NCBI GenBank assembly: GCA_019633425.1
Contig: WSUB01000043.1
Span: forward strand, 186,001 to 250,000
Reading direction: 5' to 3'
DNA from: Tulasnella sp. 424
Lineage: Eukaryota; Basidiomycota; Agaricomycetes; Cantharellales; Tulasnellaceae
DNA: 64,000 nucleotides
Shown here one piece after another: positions 33,247 through 45,029 of the stretch. Below the pieces are notes generated by a model that ran no database searches, was not told where the DNA came from, and was given only the letters and a program-made list of their open reading frames with translations. A program made the position numbers and the translations under genes. Numbering within the stretch: the first letter of the stretch is position 1; the number at the start of each line of letters is the position of its first letter.

Positions 33247-36200
33247 ATGGAAGGCGTTGGCAAAGTCCGCTGGGCATTCGATCAACATGCCATCGCCAAC
33301 TCGTTCGCCTCTGATGGGAGCTCGTGAGTGAAAAAGACCATACATTTTGGCGACAGTGCAGCTAGCCTAACCAATTGTCAATTCCCCTCTCCTTCCGACG
33401 CATTAGGCCGTCTGTATCATCAGAAAGCAACAGCACGTCAACCGTAGCGTTCGTCAACAATCAACTCATCAATCATGGCTTCGTCCGCGCCCCCGGTCTA
33501 CCCTTGGAATCCTTGTCCACAAAAGACCAAGATACAGCGGCAAAGTGCTTAATGGGCATGCTCGGGCAACGAATGGTTAGTAAAAATACCGCCAAAGCAC
33601 TTATCCGTCGTCGGTCTGACTGCCATCCTCGCGATACCCTCTAGGATGATGTCGCCAGAGCAGACGAAGTCGCCACGAAGCTACGAACATTAACGTATGA
33701 TTTCGAACGACTCTCGTCATTCAATAAAGCTTTAGAAGATAAAGTTGTTCACGCGGAACGTGAAGCAGAGCTCTTCCGTTCTAAAATGAAGTACGTACTG
33801 GAATAACCAACCCTATTTTTCGCCTGCCGAGAGGTCTCATCTAATCTCATTGTCCCCCTCCCCCCACCCCTTTTTACTTCAACCTCAGCGCCGCCTCCAA
33901 GCACCAAGCAGCTGCCGAATCCGCTCACAAGCAAACAAACGCTCAACTCTCGAAAGCTCGAACCGATTTACAATACGCGCGGTCAACTGCTCAGAATGAA
34001 ATCAAGAGGAAAGAGAAAGAGGTGGAGAGGATATTGGAAAGGTGGACCAAGATCTGCAACGAACAAGCTCGGTTGGGAAGCGTTGGGACTGGGATGGTGT
34101 GCGCGAATTTGGCGATCGTTGAAGGAGAGAAGGGACCATTAGTGAGTGTGCCTCCCCCGGGCCTCTGCTCTTACGCTCGGTGTTCCTGGTTTGTTAATAA
34201 GACTGCATCTTCTGAAGGGCGACTCTGTGATGGAGAGAGCCATGTCCGACCTGGAAACTTCTCGGGCGCGACTGGTGGAGGAAAACGACGCGTTTCGGGA
34301 TGTCGTGCTCTCTGCTGCACGAGGGTTACAATCTCTAATAAATGAGCTGGATCCTAGCCTGACAGAGGTATGAATGCCTTTCAGACAAGATGGGTCTCAA
34401 TGCACATACTTACTGGTCGATCCAACAGCCTCCACCGCTGCTCACCGCCGCCCAATTATTTGCTTCACCAGCTACCGGCCCCACTGCGACAGTCGCATCC
34501 CTCTACGACCCTTCGGCTCACGCTATTACGGCACATCTGAAGATGAAGGATATGATGGCCGCTGTACGTCAACGTGTGGAAGATATGGAGGTCAAGTTGG
34601 CGGAAAGGACGGCGCTGAAGGAGAAAGAAAGGATGTTGGAGCAGGAGATGGAGGAAAGGAAGGCGGCGATGCGAGAACTGGAAGTAGTGCGAGGGGTCGT
34701 GGACGAATTGAAAGACGAGATCGGTATGACTTTAGTCCGCTGGACGTGGGATGAGTAATGAATTGACACTTTCAATATTCTTAGCTCGTCAGACGATGTC
34801 CTCGGAGGAGCAGAAGAACGCTTTCGAGAAGCTATTGTCGGATGAAGATTTCCTTCAAGGACTTGCCAAAAAGGCAGCCGCACAAGCGAAAGCAAACGAA
34901 TCCACGTAAGTTATGCCATCCATCCCCAACTTGAAATGAAGTGACCCAGCTTTCATCTTTCGGAACCTAGAGATTCGATCGTCCTTGCAACCGCTGCCGA
35001 CTTGGAAGCAAGAGAGGAAGCCTTGAAACGGGAACAGGCAGAGTTCGCCGAGGCTGCAGCGAGATTGGACGAAGAAAGGGCAGCGCTTGAGGTTCGGTGA
35101 CGATTGGCCACAGCATTAGGGTCGTTGCTGACCCATTCGTTTAGGCTGAGCGACAACAATTATCGGAGGAGAAGCATCATTTCAATGCTCAACGATTGCT
35201 CTCACAACAACCAGACTCACCGGAGCTTCGGCACGAGCGAGATATGGTCGAGGGACTGTCCTCGGGCAGCCGGAAATCGCTGGACGGAGAGTTGGAACCT
35301 AGCGCGGGCAGGGTTCATCACGTACGCCGCTCGCGGAACTCCCTCGGCGTACCCAGCGCGGACGCATTGCCTGAGCCAAGCGTTCCCGCAAGCAAGGCAG
35401 GCGGTAAAAAGAAGGCTGTAGGGTTCCAACCTGGACAAGAGGATCACATCGGAGCACTCAAGTCCCCTCCACCTACAGAGCCCGAACCCGAGCCCAAAGA
35501 CGATGTCCCGCCTCCTCGTAAATCAAAGGCAACTACTCCTCCTCAGAATAAAACCACCTCCACAAACCCGTTCGAAGCGGTGTTGAGGAGTTCGGCCCAG
35601 CGACCGCGTCCAGTCTTCACCGGGAATGGTCTTCCGTCATTCCAGCCTGTTGGCGCGTTACCAGTGGGACCGGTAGATTCCACTATTCCTCCGACAAAGT
35701 CGGGCACCGCCTCGTCGAGCTCCGGCAAAAGCAATTCGAGCTCAAAAGACGACCGAAGCAAGTCTCGTCAGCCAAAACAAGGGACAACGCTCAAGCGATC
35801 CCCACCAACAAAGCCGTCCGGGAACCCAACTCAAATCACACCCCCGATATTCACTCACCGCCGCATCGTAGGCAAGAAGCACCAGTATGCTCCTGCGGTA
35901 CCGTCGCCTCTATCGAAAATGATGAGGAGGGCCGACTCGAGCACCGAATCTCCAGACGGTCTTCAAAATTCGCTAAACAGAGGTCGGGAAGATAACTCGT
36001 TCTCCCCTTCCACTAGCGCCCTTGCCGCCGTTGTAGCGAGCGGAGGGAGAAGCAATGGAGGAATCGCTGCAGCGACGGCCGCTTCCATAGCAGCTGCTTT
36101 CAAGAGCGTTCCTCCGCTTGACTTTGGCCCGCGTTCTGGAAGCCCCGGAGATGATGACGGAGAGTGGGTCAACGAGGAAGATGGTGGGGAACAGAACATT

Positions 36201-36728
36201 CCTGGTCCGTCGTTTGCGCGACCTCCGTCGGAAACGCCACCATCTCCGCCGCCACTCGTCCAGCGCAACCTGGCACCATTAACCGAAGACGAGCTGACTA
36301 TGGAGCCGAAATCCAAGCCGCCGGTTAGCAGGCCTGGTGCGGTCAGGAAACCATCTCTTTCCTCCAAGCCGCCAGTCCGACCGCCAATGAATGCACTCCT
36401 CAAGACCAAAGCTGTGAAGTCATCCGTCGCACCTTCCACCTCATCCACAAAACCGGTCGCAGGGGCTCAGCAGAAAGAGAAGGAGAACGTCCCGACCGTT
36501 GCGAGGGCGTCGTCGAGGGTGCCGACCAGGCCTGTTTCTACAAATAGTCCCGTGAAGGCCGTAGCGGGGAAGGTTGTGATGGGCAAGTCGACTTCCAGGT
36601 CGACGATTGCCTCGTTAGCCGCGAAGATAGAGAAGAAAGGCGTAGTCCCAAAGCCAGCCAGGTCGTTAGTGAAACCAAAAGCCCTCCCTTCAAGGAGTGC
36701 TCAACCTGCTGTGGCGTCGAAGAAATAA
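33247..36728 (+). CDS. ADIP/SSX2IP/Msd1-like coiled-coil protein
   Basis: A long coiled-coil protein matching the afadin/alpha-actinin-binding (ADIP) domain pattern; relatives (animal SSX2IP, fission yeast Msd1) anchor microtubules at centrosomes or spindle poles. The start is ATG 33247 (MEGVGKVRWAFDQHAIANSF). Intron 1 (GTGAGT...TTAG) leads to an exon with VAFVNNQLINHGFVRAPGLP and LLGQRM-like MGMLGQRM, the N-terminal core of the domain. Later exons give heptad-rich EVATKLRTLTYDFERL and RKEKEVERILERWTKICNEQ, then two more coiled coils up to about 35150. The final exon (from about 35140) encodes a ~500-residue disordered Ser/Pro/Lys-rich tail ending SAQPAVASKK. The exon around 34374-34760 joins by short introns. 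A 105-bp piece of the last exon is found as a relic at 38909-39016. Confidence 0.75.
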
Positions 36729-37072
36729 CTCTGTACTCTATCATTGTAGCTGGTGTATTCGGTGGCCCTTTGCGCTTCTTTGTTAATTATCGGTTGGTTC
36801 GATCTTGCTATTTATCTGTGACTTGTTCCCTTGCCCGTTTAGTTGACATAGTTTTTCACGTTGCAAATAATAACAATAAATCACTCATAGCTAGGATTGG
36901 GGAGTCTTATAATACTCTCAAGTTGCGCAGAACGCGCTCTGAGCTTGGTTCCATGGGCGACCAAAGGGCCGGAAATAGCGGTCCACAAGAACAATATATA
37001 GACAACCGATAGACCTGAATGAATAAAATCCCTAATGAAGTATATATAGCCAAGCCTTGACCCATTAAGCCC
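36729..37072. other. intergenic, duplicated 3' flank
   Basis: The right part (from about 36970, GGTCCACAAGAACAATATATAGACAACCG) recurs with few changes at about 39027-39116 ahead of family copy C. It is the shared 3' flank of the duplicated family genes. No gene is seen. Confidence 0.6.
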
Positions 37073-38695
37073 TCAACTCTGTAAGTTAGATCCGTATCCG
37101 TCAAGGCCACGACCAATACCATCTCCACGGATGTTCATTGGCACCCTAAACGGATTGCCATAGCTGACATGCCGCTGTCGAACCAAAGCACCGACGGTAT
37201 CCTTCCACTGCCCAAACCATTCCCCTTCTCGCAGTCCAACTAATTGCGAAACTCCTCTCGGGGTTTGCTTTAACAGTAACTTGGTTGGTTCGGCGACCAA
37301 GTTAGGGTGGTTCGTGTTATACTCGGCTTGGTACTCTTCGGTAGTTTGGCCCGGTCGAGAATCCGTCAGGTGAACCCATTTCGTCAAAGCGAACGAGCTC
37401 CCGGCAACGTGCCAATCACCCCCACCGTACGAGCTGAACCGCTTAAACGGCCAAATGACGAGAGGGTAGACGAGAAGAATCCACAACAGGATGTACCACC
37501 ATATGTTGCTGAGCATCTTGGATAACTTGTTATCCCCTCGAACTGAGACTTGGTTGTGCGAGAAGCGGAAAGTAACGCCCGTGGTTCCGTGTTGGGAATA
37601 GTTCGCTGCGATGACGGATTTAAGTGCGGCTTCGAGTTGGCCCCAGTTCCATCCGTACACCTCTTTAGCGAAAACGAACTCCTTCAACATCCTCTGGCTC
37701 CTTGTGTACTCGTCTGCCCAATCACGGAGGGCCCTGATCGGAGGACGGAGATTGAAGTCGTCGATGCCTTCGAGTTTGGTGTTGGCTGCGCCTTGGAAGA
37801 CGTCTCGAGCAATTGGCTCTTCGATATTCGCCTCTGTTCCGCGCGTCTCGCCAGGTAGAAGCACCCAAGATGGCAAGCCGTAAGTGAATCGCCGCTCCTT
37901 CCTTCCATCGGCTGAGCCCTTCTCGACGTCGGTCGCCTTCCTTCTCCAGTTGGACTTTGTGGACATGGCCTTCTTCCCAGCCTCCAGATCCGTTGTCGAG
38001 GTTTCGTCGCCGACCATATAGGGCGTGTTGTCGACCTGCCGCTTCCTGTCTCCGCGATGAGCAGGCTCTCGGTCTCCGACGATCCATACCGGAGGGCCGC
38101 GAGGCTCGGAAAGGATGTGCTGTGTAACGTCGATCTCAAACGCAAAGTCGGTGATCGTCTCGGTGTAGGTTTCGGTAGCCGTATAAGTATGGCCGTTCGA
38201 GTCTCTTCGCGTCACATGACGAGTGCGTACTTCTTGATGGGATCCGTGGAATATGACGGTGACGGTTGGGGGTTTAGCGCCTTCCTGGAGCAGGAAGCGA
38301 TACAGCGCTTCGCCTGTTGTCACGGCGTCAAGGGTCAGACTACGCCGTTCACCCAAAAATAACACGAGAGATATTGCAAAGGACTCACCATCCGTGTTGA
38401 GGTGATGGTCATGGGAGAAAACATTGCCATCGTCGTCCTCGTCTTTCTTCGCGTCATAATGAGAGAATTCTGGAGGAGGTTCGGGGGGATAACCTGAAGG
38501 CCCTGATGGAAAGTCGTCTCGTCCAACAGGTTGTATTTCGTCTCCTCCGATGGTTTTCACTGAAGGTCCGCTTTCAGGTTCTTTCAGAGCGTCGCCATCG
38601 TCCGCTGGCAGTTTTCGCTCCTTTTCATCCCCAGTCCAGTCTGCTGCGGTTGGTTCCACTTTTCTGTCACGGTCAAATGCAGAAACTCCTTCCAT
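37073..38695 (-). CDS. unrecognised fungal protein with C-terminal membrane segment, family copy B
   Basis: Exons 38695-38389 and 38313-37073 give 515 residues. The start is the ATG of MEGVSAFDRD. The 75-nt intron (GTGAGT...ACAACAG) is open and in frame, so the unspliced frame is also continuous; copy C, whose intron is 59 nt, shows that it is spliced. An acidic N-terminal region (KTIGGDE, PPEPPPEFSHYDAKK) is followed by GSHQEVRTRHVTR, PVWIVGDREPAHRG, a charged WRRKATDVEK stretch, RDWADEYTRSQRMLKEF, a hydrophobic segment (WYILLWILLVYPLVIWPF) and AGSSFALTKWVHLTDSRPG. Much closer to copy C than to copy A. Function unknown; the tail blocks suggest a membrane-anchored protein. Confidence 0.86.
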   Translation of the reverse strand: MEGVSAFDRDRKVEPTAADWTGDEKERKLPADDGDALKEPESGPSVKTIGGDEIQPVGRDDFPSGPSGYPPEPPPEFSHYDAKKDEDDDGNVFSHDHHLNTDGESFAISLVLFLGERRSLTLDAVTTGEALYRFLLQEGAKPPTVTVIFHGSHQEVRTRHVTRRDSNGHTYTATETYTETITDFAFEIDVTQHILSEPRGPPVWIVGDREPAHRGDRKRQVDNTPYMVGDETSTTDLEAGKKAMSTKSNWRRKATDVEKGSADGRKERRFTYGLPSWVLLPGETRGTEANIEEPIARDVFQGAANTKLEGIDDFNLRPPIRALRDWADEYTRSQRMLKEFVFAKEVYGWNWGQLEAALKSVIAANYSQHGTTGVTFRFSHNQVSVRGDNKLSKMLSNIWWYILLWILLVYPLVIWPFKRFSSYGGGDWHVAGSSFALTKWVHLTDSRPGQTTEEYQAEYNTNHPNLVAEPTKLLLKQTPRGVSQLVGLREGEWFGQWKDTVGALVRQRHVSYGNPFRVPMNIRGDGIGRGLDGYGSNLQS

Positions 38696-38908
38696 CGTCG
38701 CCAGCTGCCGAGTCGTCAAAGTCGTGGAAATGGGTGAGAGGAGTTGAGGGGGAGAAGAGGGGGGAGAGAAGGTGAGATGCCGATCGACGTGGTATAAATA
38801 CGGGTCCCTCGTTGCACCGCCAGATCCCTAATTTGGAACTCCGGTCTCGGCTTGGCCTGACCCTCACTTGGCCGTCCCTGGCCCTCTCTTTTATTTACAT
38901 GGCGACGC

Positions 38909-39016
38909 TTACCCAGCATTACCTAAGTCAAGCGTTCCCACAATCAAGGCAGGGAGGCTGGGTTCCAATCTGGACAATAGGACCCCATCAGAGCAACACT
39001 CAAGTCCCCTCCAGCT
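38909..39016 (+). pseudogene. relic of the ADIP-like gene's last exon
   Basis: About 105 bp from ACCCAGCATTACCTAAG to ACTCAAGTCCCCTCCA match 35361-35472 of the ADIP-like gene in the same orientation, with point changes and a small internal deletion. Landmarks are AAGCGTTCCC, CAAGGCAGG, GGGTTCCAA and CTGGACAA. It is flanked on one side by 5' sequence of copy B, which recurs near 41023-41098 before copy C. On the other side is the shared 3' flank of the family. It is not expressed as such; it marks the join of a tandem duplication. Confidence 0.8.
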
Positions 39017-39116
39017 CTGCAGCGTTCCACAAGATCAATACATAGACAACCGATAAAAATGAATGAATAAAATCCCCAATGAAGCATATATAGCCAACCC
39101 GTGACCCATTAAACCC

Positions 39117-40885
39117 TCAACTTTGTAGGTTAGATCCGTATCCGTCAAGGCCACGACCAATACCATCTGCACGGATATTCATTGGCGTCTTCAACGGATT
39201 GGCATAGCTGACATGCCGCTGTCGAACCAAAGCACCCACGGTATCCTTCCACCGCGCAAACCACTCCCCTTCTCGAAGTCCAACCAGTTGTGAAACTCCG
39301 CTTGGGGTTTGCTTTAACAACAACTTCCGCGGTTCGGCGACTAGGCTAGGGTGGTTCTTGTTATACTCGGCTTGGTACTCTTCGGCAGTTTGGCCCGGTC
39401 GAGAATCCGTCAAGTGAACCCATTTCGTCAAAGCGAAGGAGCTCCCAGCAACGTGCCAGTCACCCCCACCGTACGAGCTGAACCGCTTGAACGGCCAGAT
39501 GACGAGTGGGTAGATGAGAAGAATCCACAAGAGGAGGTACCACCCCAAGTTGCTGAGCATCTTGGATAACTTGTTGTCCCCTCGAACTGAGACTTGGTTG
39601 TGCTGGAAACGGAAAGTGACGCCCGTGGTTCCGGCTTGGGAATAGTTTGCTGCGATGACGGATTTAAGTGCGGCTTCGAGCTGCCCCCAGTTCCATCCGT
39701 ACACCTCTTTAGCGAAAACGAATTCCTTTAACATCCTCTTGCTCGTGGTGTACTCGTCTGCCCAGTCACGGAGAGTCCTGACCGGAGGCCGGAGGTTGGA
39801 ATCGTCAATGCCTTCGAGTTTGGTGTTGACTGCGCTCTGGAAGACGTCTCGAGCAACTGGGTCTTCGAGATTCGCCTCTGTCCCGGGCGTCTCGCCAGGT
39901 AGAAGAACCCAAGCTGGCAAGCCCCAAGTGAATCGCCGATCCTTCCTTCCTTTGGCTGAGCCCTTCTCGACGTCGGTCGCCTTCCTTCTCCAATTGGACC
40001 TAGTGGACATGGCCTTCTTCCCAGCCTCCAAATCCGTCGTCGAGGTTTCGTCGCCGACCATATACGGCGTGTTGTCGACCTGCCTCTTCCTCGTTCCACG
40101 ATGGGCTGGCTCTCGGTCTCCGACGATCCATACAGGAGGGCCGTGAGGTTCGGGAAGGAGGTGCTGTGTAAGGTCGATCTCAAACGCAAAGTCGGTGATC
40201 GTTTCGGTGTACGTTTCGGTGGCAGTGTAAGTCCGGCCGTCCGAGTCTGTTCGGGTTACTTGGCGGGTGTGTGTTTCTTGATGGCATCCGAAGAACAAGG
40301 CGGTGACTGTTGGGGGCTTAGCCCCTTCTTGGAGCAGGAAGCGATACAGCGCTTCGCCTATCCGAAGGGTGAGACTACATCCAAAAATAAAACAAGAGAG
40401 ATTGCAAAGGACTCACCATCTCTGTTGAGATGATGGTCATGGGTGAAAACGTTGCCATCGTCGTCCTCGTCTTTCTTCGCGTCGTAGTGAGAGAATTCCG
40501 GAGGAGGTTCGGGGGGATAACCTGAAGGACCTGATGGAAAGCCGTCTTGTGCGACAGGTCGTATTTCGTCCCCTCCGATGGTTTTCACCGAAGGTCCGAT
40601 TTCCGGTTCTTTGCCGCCATCGTAAGCTGGCAGTTTTCGCTCTTTTTCATCCCCAGTCGAGTCCGCTTCGGTTGGTTCCACTTTCCCGTCGCGGTCGATT
40701 GCCGAGACTCCTTCCACGGGTCGGATTTTGTCTCCTCCAATGGTTTTCACTGAAGGTCCGCTTTCAGGTTCTTTCAGACCATCGCCATCGTAGGCTGGCG
40801 GTCTTCGCGGTGTTTCATCCTCAGCCCAGTCCGCTTCGGTAGGTCCCTCTGTCCTGTCGCTGTCGAATGCGGAGACTCCTTTCAT
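39117..40885 (-). CDS. unrecognised fungal protein with C-terminal membrane segment, family copy C
   Basis: Exons 40885-40417 and 40357-39117 give 569 residues. Exon 2 is exactly as long as in copy B (1,241 nt) and highly similar. The intron is 59 nt (GTGAGT...GATAG), not a multiple of three and with a stop, so splicing is required. The N-terminus is longer than in B by 162 nt: a 54-residue acidic unit (from GVSAFDSDR through KTIGGDKIRPV) is repeated in tandem. All other blocks (PVWIVGDREPAHRG, LLWILLIYPLVIWPF, AGSSFALTKWVHL) are kept. Probably produced with copy B by tandem duplication of a block that also held the end of the ADIP-like gene. Confidence 0.87.
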
Positions 40886-41152
40886 CGTCGACAGCTGTCG
40901 AGTCGTCAGGGTCGTGAAAAGGGGGAGGGAGAATAGGAGCGGAAGGGAAGCGGAAGGGGGAGATCTCGGGAGGCGGGATCGACGTGGATTTAAATAGCGG
41001 CTCCTTATTGTTCCTTATTTGGAACTCCGTTCTTGGCTTGGCAGGTCCCTCACTTGGCAGTGCCTGGCCCTCTCTTTATTAGTTTATGTAATACATGGCG
41101 ACAAAAGACGCGATTTATTATCCATTCAGCTGGAATTCTCTATGTAGAGGCT

Positions 41153-42617
41153 TTAGAGCCAACCTTCACTCAACCCGCTTGCCAGCATACTTGCCTCCTC
41201 CTCATCCTCCTCGTCAAATTCGATCAACCGAGGCTTTGCAGGATATGGAGCCGTGGCCAGCGCATACTTGATAAGAGCAGGTTCAAGAATGTAGAGGAAT
41301 CGGCTCCTTTGTATTCTATTCTTCGCGTGACGTCGAAGCTCGAAACGAAGAGCTGGCATAGAGTAGAGGACTCTCGAGACTGTTGCATGTAGAGCTAGAA
41401 AACGATGATCAGGTAGTTCGAGAGGTGCTGTCGAGCTGTTTGAGATTAGTTGGGGGCTAAGAGACCTAGCCACAGACGCAGATGTCGCGAGGTACACGTC
41501 GGTGCCGCTGGGGACAGGCGAGGGCTCCTGGATTGTGCTGCAAGTAGAGATCAAGCGATATTTATGTGGCCCCTGTCGTTGAAGCGAACTCAGGCAAAGT
41601 TTCGAAGAAGAACTCTCGATAACCGGGTGCGAATCGAGACTTACCGGCTGCGGTACAAAGCATACGTCCATATTCTTAAAGAGGAACGCGTGAAGTGAGT
41701 CGAGGGTTAAGAAGTTCGCTGGCCGTGACAAGCACGCCAAATCGTCTATAGGAATTCCTGAATACTCTGACATGAATTTCGCGATTTCTGTAGACCGTTG
41801 TTTAACCTGGCCGGTAGCAGAGTTCGATAAAGTGAGACAAGCCCACAAGGTGAAAACAATACGGGTCACGTACCAAGCTGAGCCCGGTATGGTGGAACGA
41901 GGCTGCGTTCGAGGAAAGTCGAGAAATTGGAAGAATAGGAATTACTTCGAGATCAGAAGCTTCAGAAAGTGGGTCCCCGGAGGTTCCCGTACAACATTTG
42001 CCCGTGACCGGACACATAAAACCATCGCGAACCATGACCTGTGAGGCAAAGTGGGCCGCGTCACTATTAGTTTGGCCATAAGTTCTGAAGATAATCCGGC
42101 GCACCATGCTTTTTAATAGGGTAATGTCCTTGCTTGCCTCGTGGAGAGTTTGTGGCGTGACAACGAAGGTCGTGCGGTCCACTGGCATCGGCGTTGTGTT
42201 CCCCCAGTCAGTCGTAATCAAAGTGTGCACTGCCAGCAGGAGTTTGTCACAGGAAGCCTCGAGAAGTTTCATTAGAGAGAGCTTACTGGGAATAATGAGC
42301 TTCTCGATGTACTCCTCAGCTAGGGATTGAATAGCGGCTCTGTCTGTGCAACCGATGATCTGTTTTACAATGCGCATGAAGGACTCGCGATTAGGAGAGT
42401 AGTAAATCAGTTCGTCGAGCAGATGGAAGGTATAGTCTTGGTTTAGCATTGGAACGCGTGGAGTAGGTCCATTCCTGTAGTCAGCGAGTCTGTGCAGCGC
42501 TTGCAGGAGGACCGAGCGCATCTCCGCGTCAACGTAGATACCCGCCCAAACCGTCTCCTCACTATGTTCGTCTTGACTGTGCATTCCCTTTCCTGACTTC
42601 TGCCTGGAGGACGGCAT
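41153..42617 (-). CDS. HNH_2-like protein, likely degenerate active site
   Basis: Exons 42617-41874, 41806-41645 and 41572-41153, with frame-neutral introns (GTACGT...CCAG; GTAAGT...ACAG), give 441 residues. The start is MPSSRQKSGKG. Layout resembles agaricomycete HNH_2-type proteins: an alpha-helical N-terminal part, RDGFMCPVTGK (usual form RDxxxCxVTG), then a segment where an AAHI(L/I)P motif is expected, a downstream NFLTLDSLHAFLF helix, and a C-terminal DHRFLALHATVSRVL helix with an acidic tail. At the AHI position the sequence is LEVIPILP, so the usual histidine is missing. Biological role unknown. It is divergent with the RING gene (203 bp between starts), so the two may share control. 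Confidence 0.65.
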
Positions 42618-42820
42618 CTTGTGCTTGAAATGCGGGCTGGTGGAACCGAAAGGCAAAAAAGTAAACAAAGCGATGCTGACAAACCAAACTCGTGCAAACA
42701 GCGGAAGCGCGTTCTTTCAACCTCATCCCAGCAGCCTCAGCCGACAGATTCTGGCACCTTCAAGACGGTTAACGGCGTACTTGAAAAGAGCCGGCACGCC
42801 TCTCAGTAGCCTGTTATACA

Positions 42821-44714
42821 ATGAGCTCAATCAAATGCCCCATCTGTTTTGAAAATCATTCTCCAGAACTTCAGTTTTGCACGATCAAATGCGGTAAGGA
42901 TTGCGCGCCCGTCTGACGCATCCCTACCCTGCCCATCATTCCAACTGACGATATAATAAATTGTAGGTCATATATTCTGCGAACCTTGTCTTCAAAGTAT
43001 CATCCAAGCCGCCCGAACAAACCGTCAAAGGCTCTTCTGTCCGAAATGCCGAGCCCCTTTCCGTGAAGGCCCTCCAGACGTTTTCCACGTATACCCGGAG
43101 TACGAGTCGGATGAAGGAGACATCTCCGCCACCCATAATCGTTCTCTGACTACGCAAGACCGACAGGACGTAGAACAACTTGCCGCTAGGGCAGAAAACA
43201 TTGGAATTGAGAGCGAGGCTGCCGATTTGGAAGGTCTCGTTGCGCGTGGAGAGCAGCTATTTCTACGATTCAAGGATGGGGCTGGTGGGGATGATAACGG
43301 TGTACGTGGCTAAATGTCCTGCCTTTTGACGGTTGCTCAGGAATGAAAAAGCTGACTAATCGTTTGCAGGAAATCCTCACAACTCTGGAAGAGCGTCTCG
43401 GCCAGCTTCGCCAACGCCTCAGCTATCATCATCGCTTAGAAAGCCTCAAGGACGAAGTAACGCGTCTGGCGGCGGAACGGGATCAACACCGTGACGCCCT
43501 GGACACCCAACACGCAAAATATCTCGAGGCAAAAGACCGTTGGCGTGCAGTTCACCAAAAATACTCTGATCGAAAGGAACAATGCACTTTGTTGAGCCAA
43601 GGGATACAAGAGCGCGACGCGCTGATTCTCAACTTACAAAACTCGTTGAGTGTCGCGAATGGCAAGTTGATGAAGCAGAACATGACGATCAACAAGGCGA
43701 ACGGGGCGCTGGAAGATGAAGTGGCTAAGCTGAAGGAAAAATTGGAGAAACATGAACGAGACAAGCTCAAGTCGGATAAGAAGGTTCGTTTGACTTTTGA
43801 AGGCGTGACTCCCAGGACCATGGTATCTAACGTATCATTGAATGCAGTACATGGCTGCAAAATCTGAGCTACATGAGCTCCAACGAAAGCACGCGAAGTG
43901 CAAACGATCTCGACCCTACTCATCCTCTGAAGTCGATGACTCGCTCGAAATCATATTGCCTCCGAAGCCAGCTCCCTTAAGGGCTTCCGCTTCTTCATCC
44001 TCCCTGCACCTTTCTACCTCAAATAAGGCCCTTCAAAAGTCAAACTCTACTTCTGCCGTTCTCAAATCCCTTCCTACCGAGCCTAAACGATCTTTCGCTC
44101 GGGTCGCTTCTTTACCATCGACCAGCCGCGACTTAGAGAATGTCCAGCCACCCACCGATGGAGATTGGGAGGATCCTTCGATGCTCTCGCCACTCAAACC
44201 TGCATCGAGTCGCTCAAAACCCAAGTTTTCCCCGAACCTAACGAACAGCCTAGTCTCCAAGTCCGTGCAAAGGAAAGCTGCCCCTTTTCCGTTCATGGCT
44301 CCTTATGCCAGTGGCTCAAGCGGCAAAGGCAAGGCGCGAGGGAAGAATTTGAAGGCCCCTATTGACAGCAATGGCAAACCTAAGCGAAAGGTAACAAAAT
44401 CGAGAAGCGTTAAGTTGCCCAATGGCTTCATGAGTGAGTTCCGTCCTTCTATCTCCCCTTCAACTTTTCCTTACCCTCGCCCTCTCTCAGGAACGGAAGA
44501 GTATTCATCCTACGAGTCTGCTTCAGATGATGAACCGATGATTAAACCAGGGGAAGGGGCAGTGTTCACGGCTCCTCGTACTAGTGGCTCAAGGAGCAAA
44601 GGCAAGGAGCCGGCACTTCCGTCCAGCGAACCGGAGATCCAGGAAATTGGGGTTCACATACCATCGATGCCAGCGCCGAAGCGGAGGAAGGTTTCCAACG
44701 AAGCTTGGGCATGA
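42821..44714 (+). CDS. RING-finger coiled-coil protein (putative E3 ligase)
   Basis: Exons 42821-42893, 42967-43301, 43370-43783 and 43848-44714; a further GTGAGT...CTCTCAG intron (about 44434-44490, in frame) is likely in the last exon. The N-terminal RING has CPIC, then KCGHIFCEPC and CPKC, giving a complete C3HC4 set within about residues 6-50. A long coiled coil follows from about 120 to 280 (EERLGQLRQRLSYHHRLESL; EDEVAKLKEKLEKHERDKLK). The C-terminal third is Ser/Lys/Pro-rich and basic, with a nuclear-localisation-like APKRRKVSNEAWA end. It is probably a nuclear E3 ubiquitin ligase; the substrate is unknown. Its 3' end is duplicated as a relic at 46549-47040. It converges on the first WLM gene. 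Confidence 0.85.
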
Positions 44715-45029
44715 GATAGACCTGCTTATTTTCCTGGTTTCGTTCTTCGTTCGGACTTCTTCCTGTCGCCTTGACGACTTGGACATCTTACGTGTAAATT
44801 CTGAATGCTTATACGCGGCCGATATATGTTTTGTACGGTATAATACGCAAGTTCTGCTTGTGGGGAACTTGCATTTTCCGGTCTCTTCGTTGATTTGCAC
44901 CTCGTACACATCGAAGACATTAATTTCATGATATAATATGGGTATATTGCAGAATGGACATGATGCAAGCCAGCTCGGGCGCCTGCTGCGCGGCCTAATG
45001 AGCGTGAACCGTGAGGGCAGCGAGTGAGT

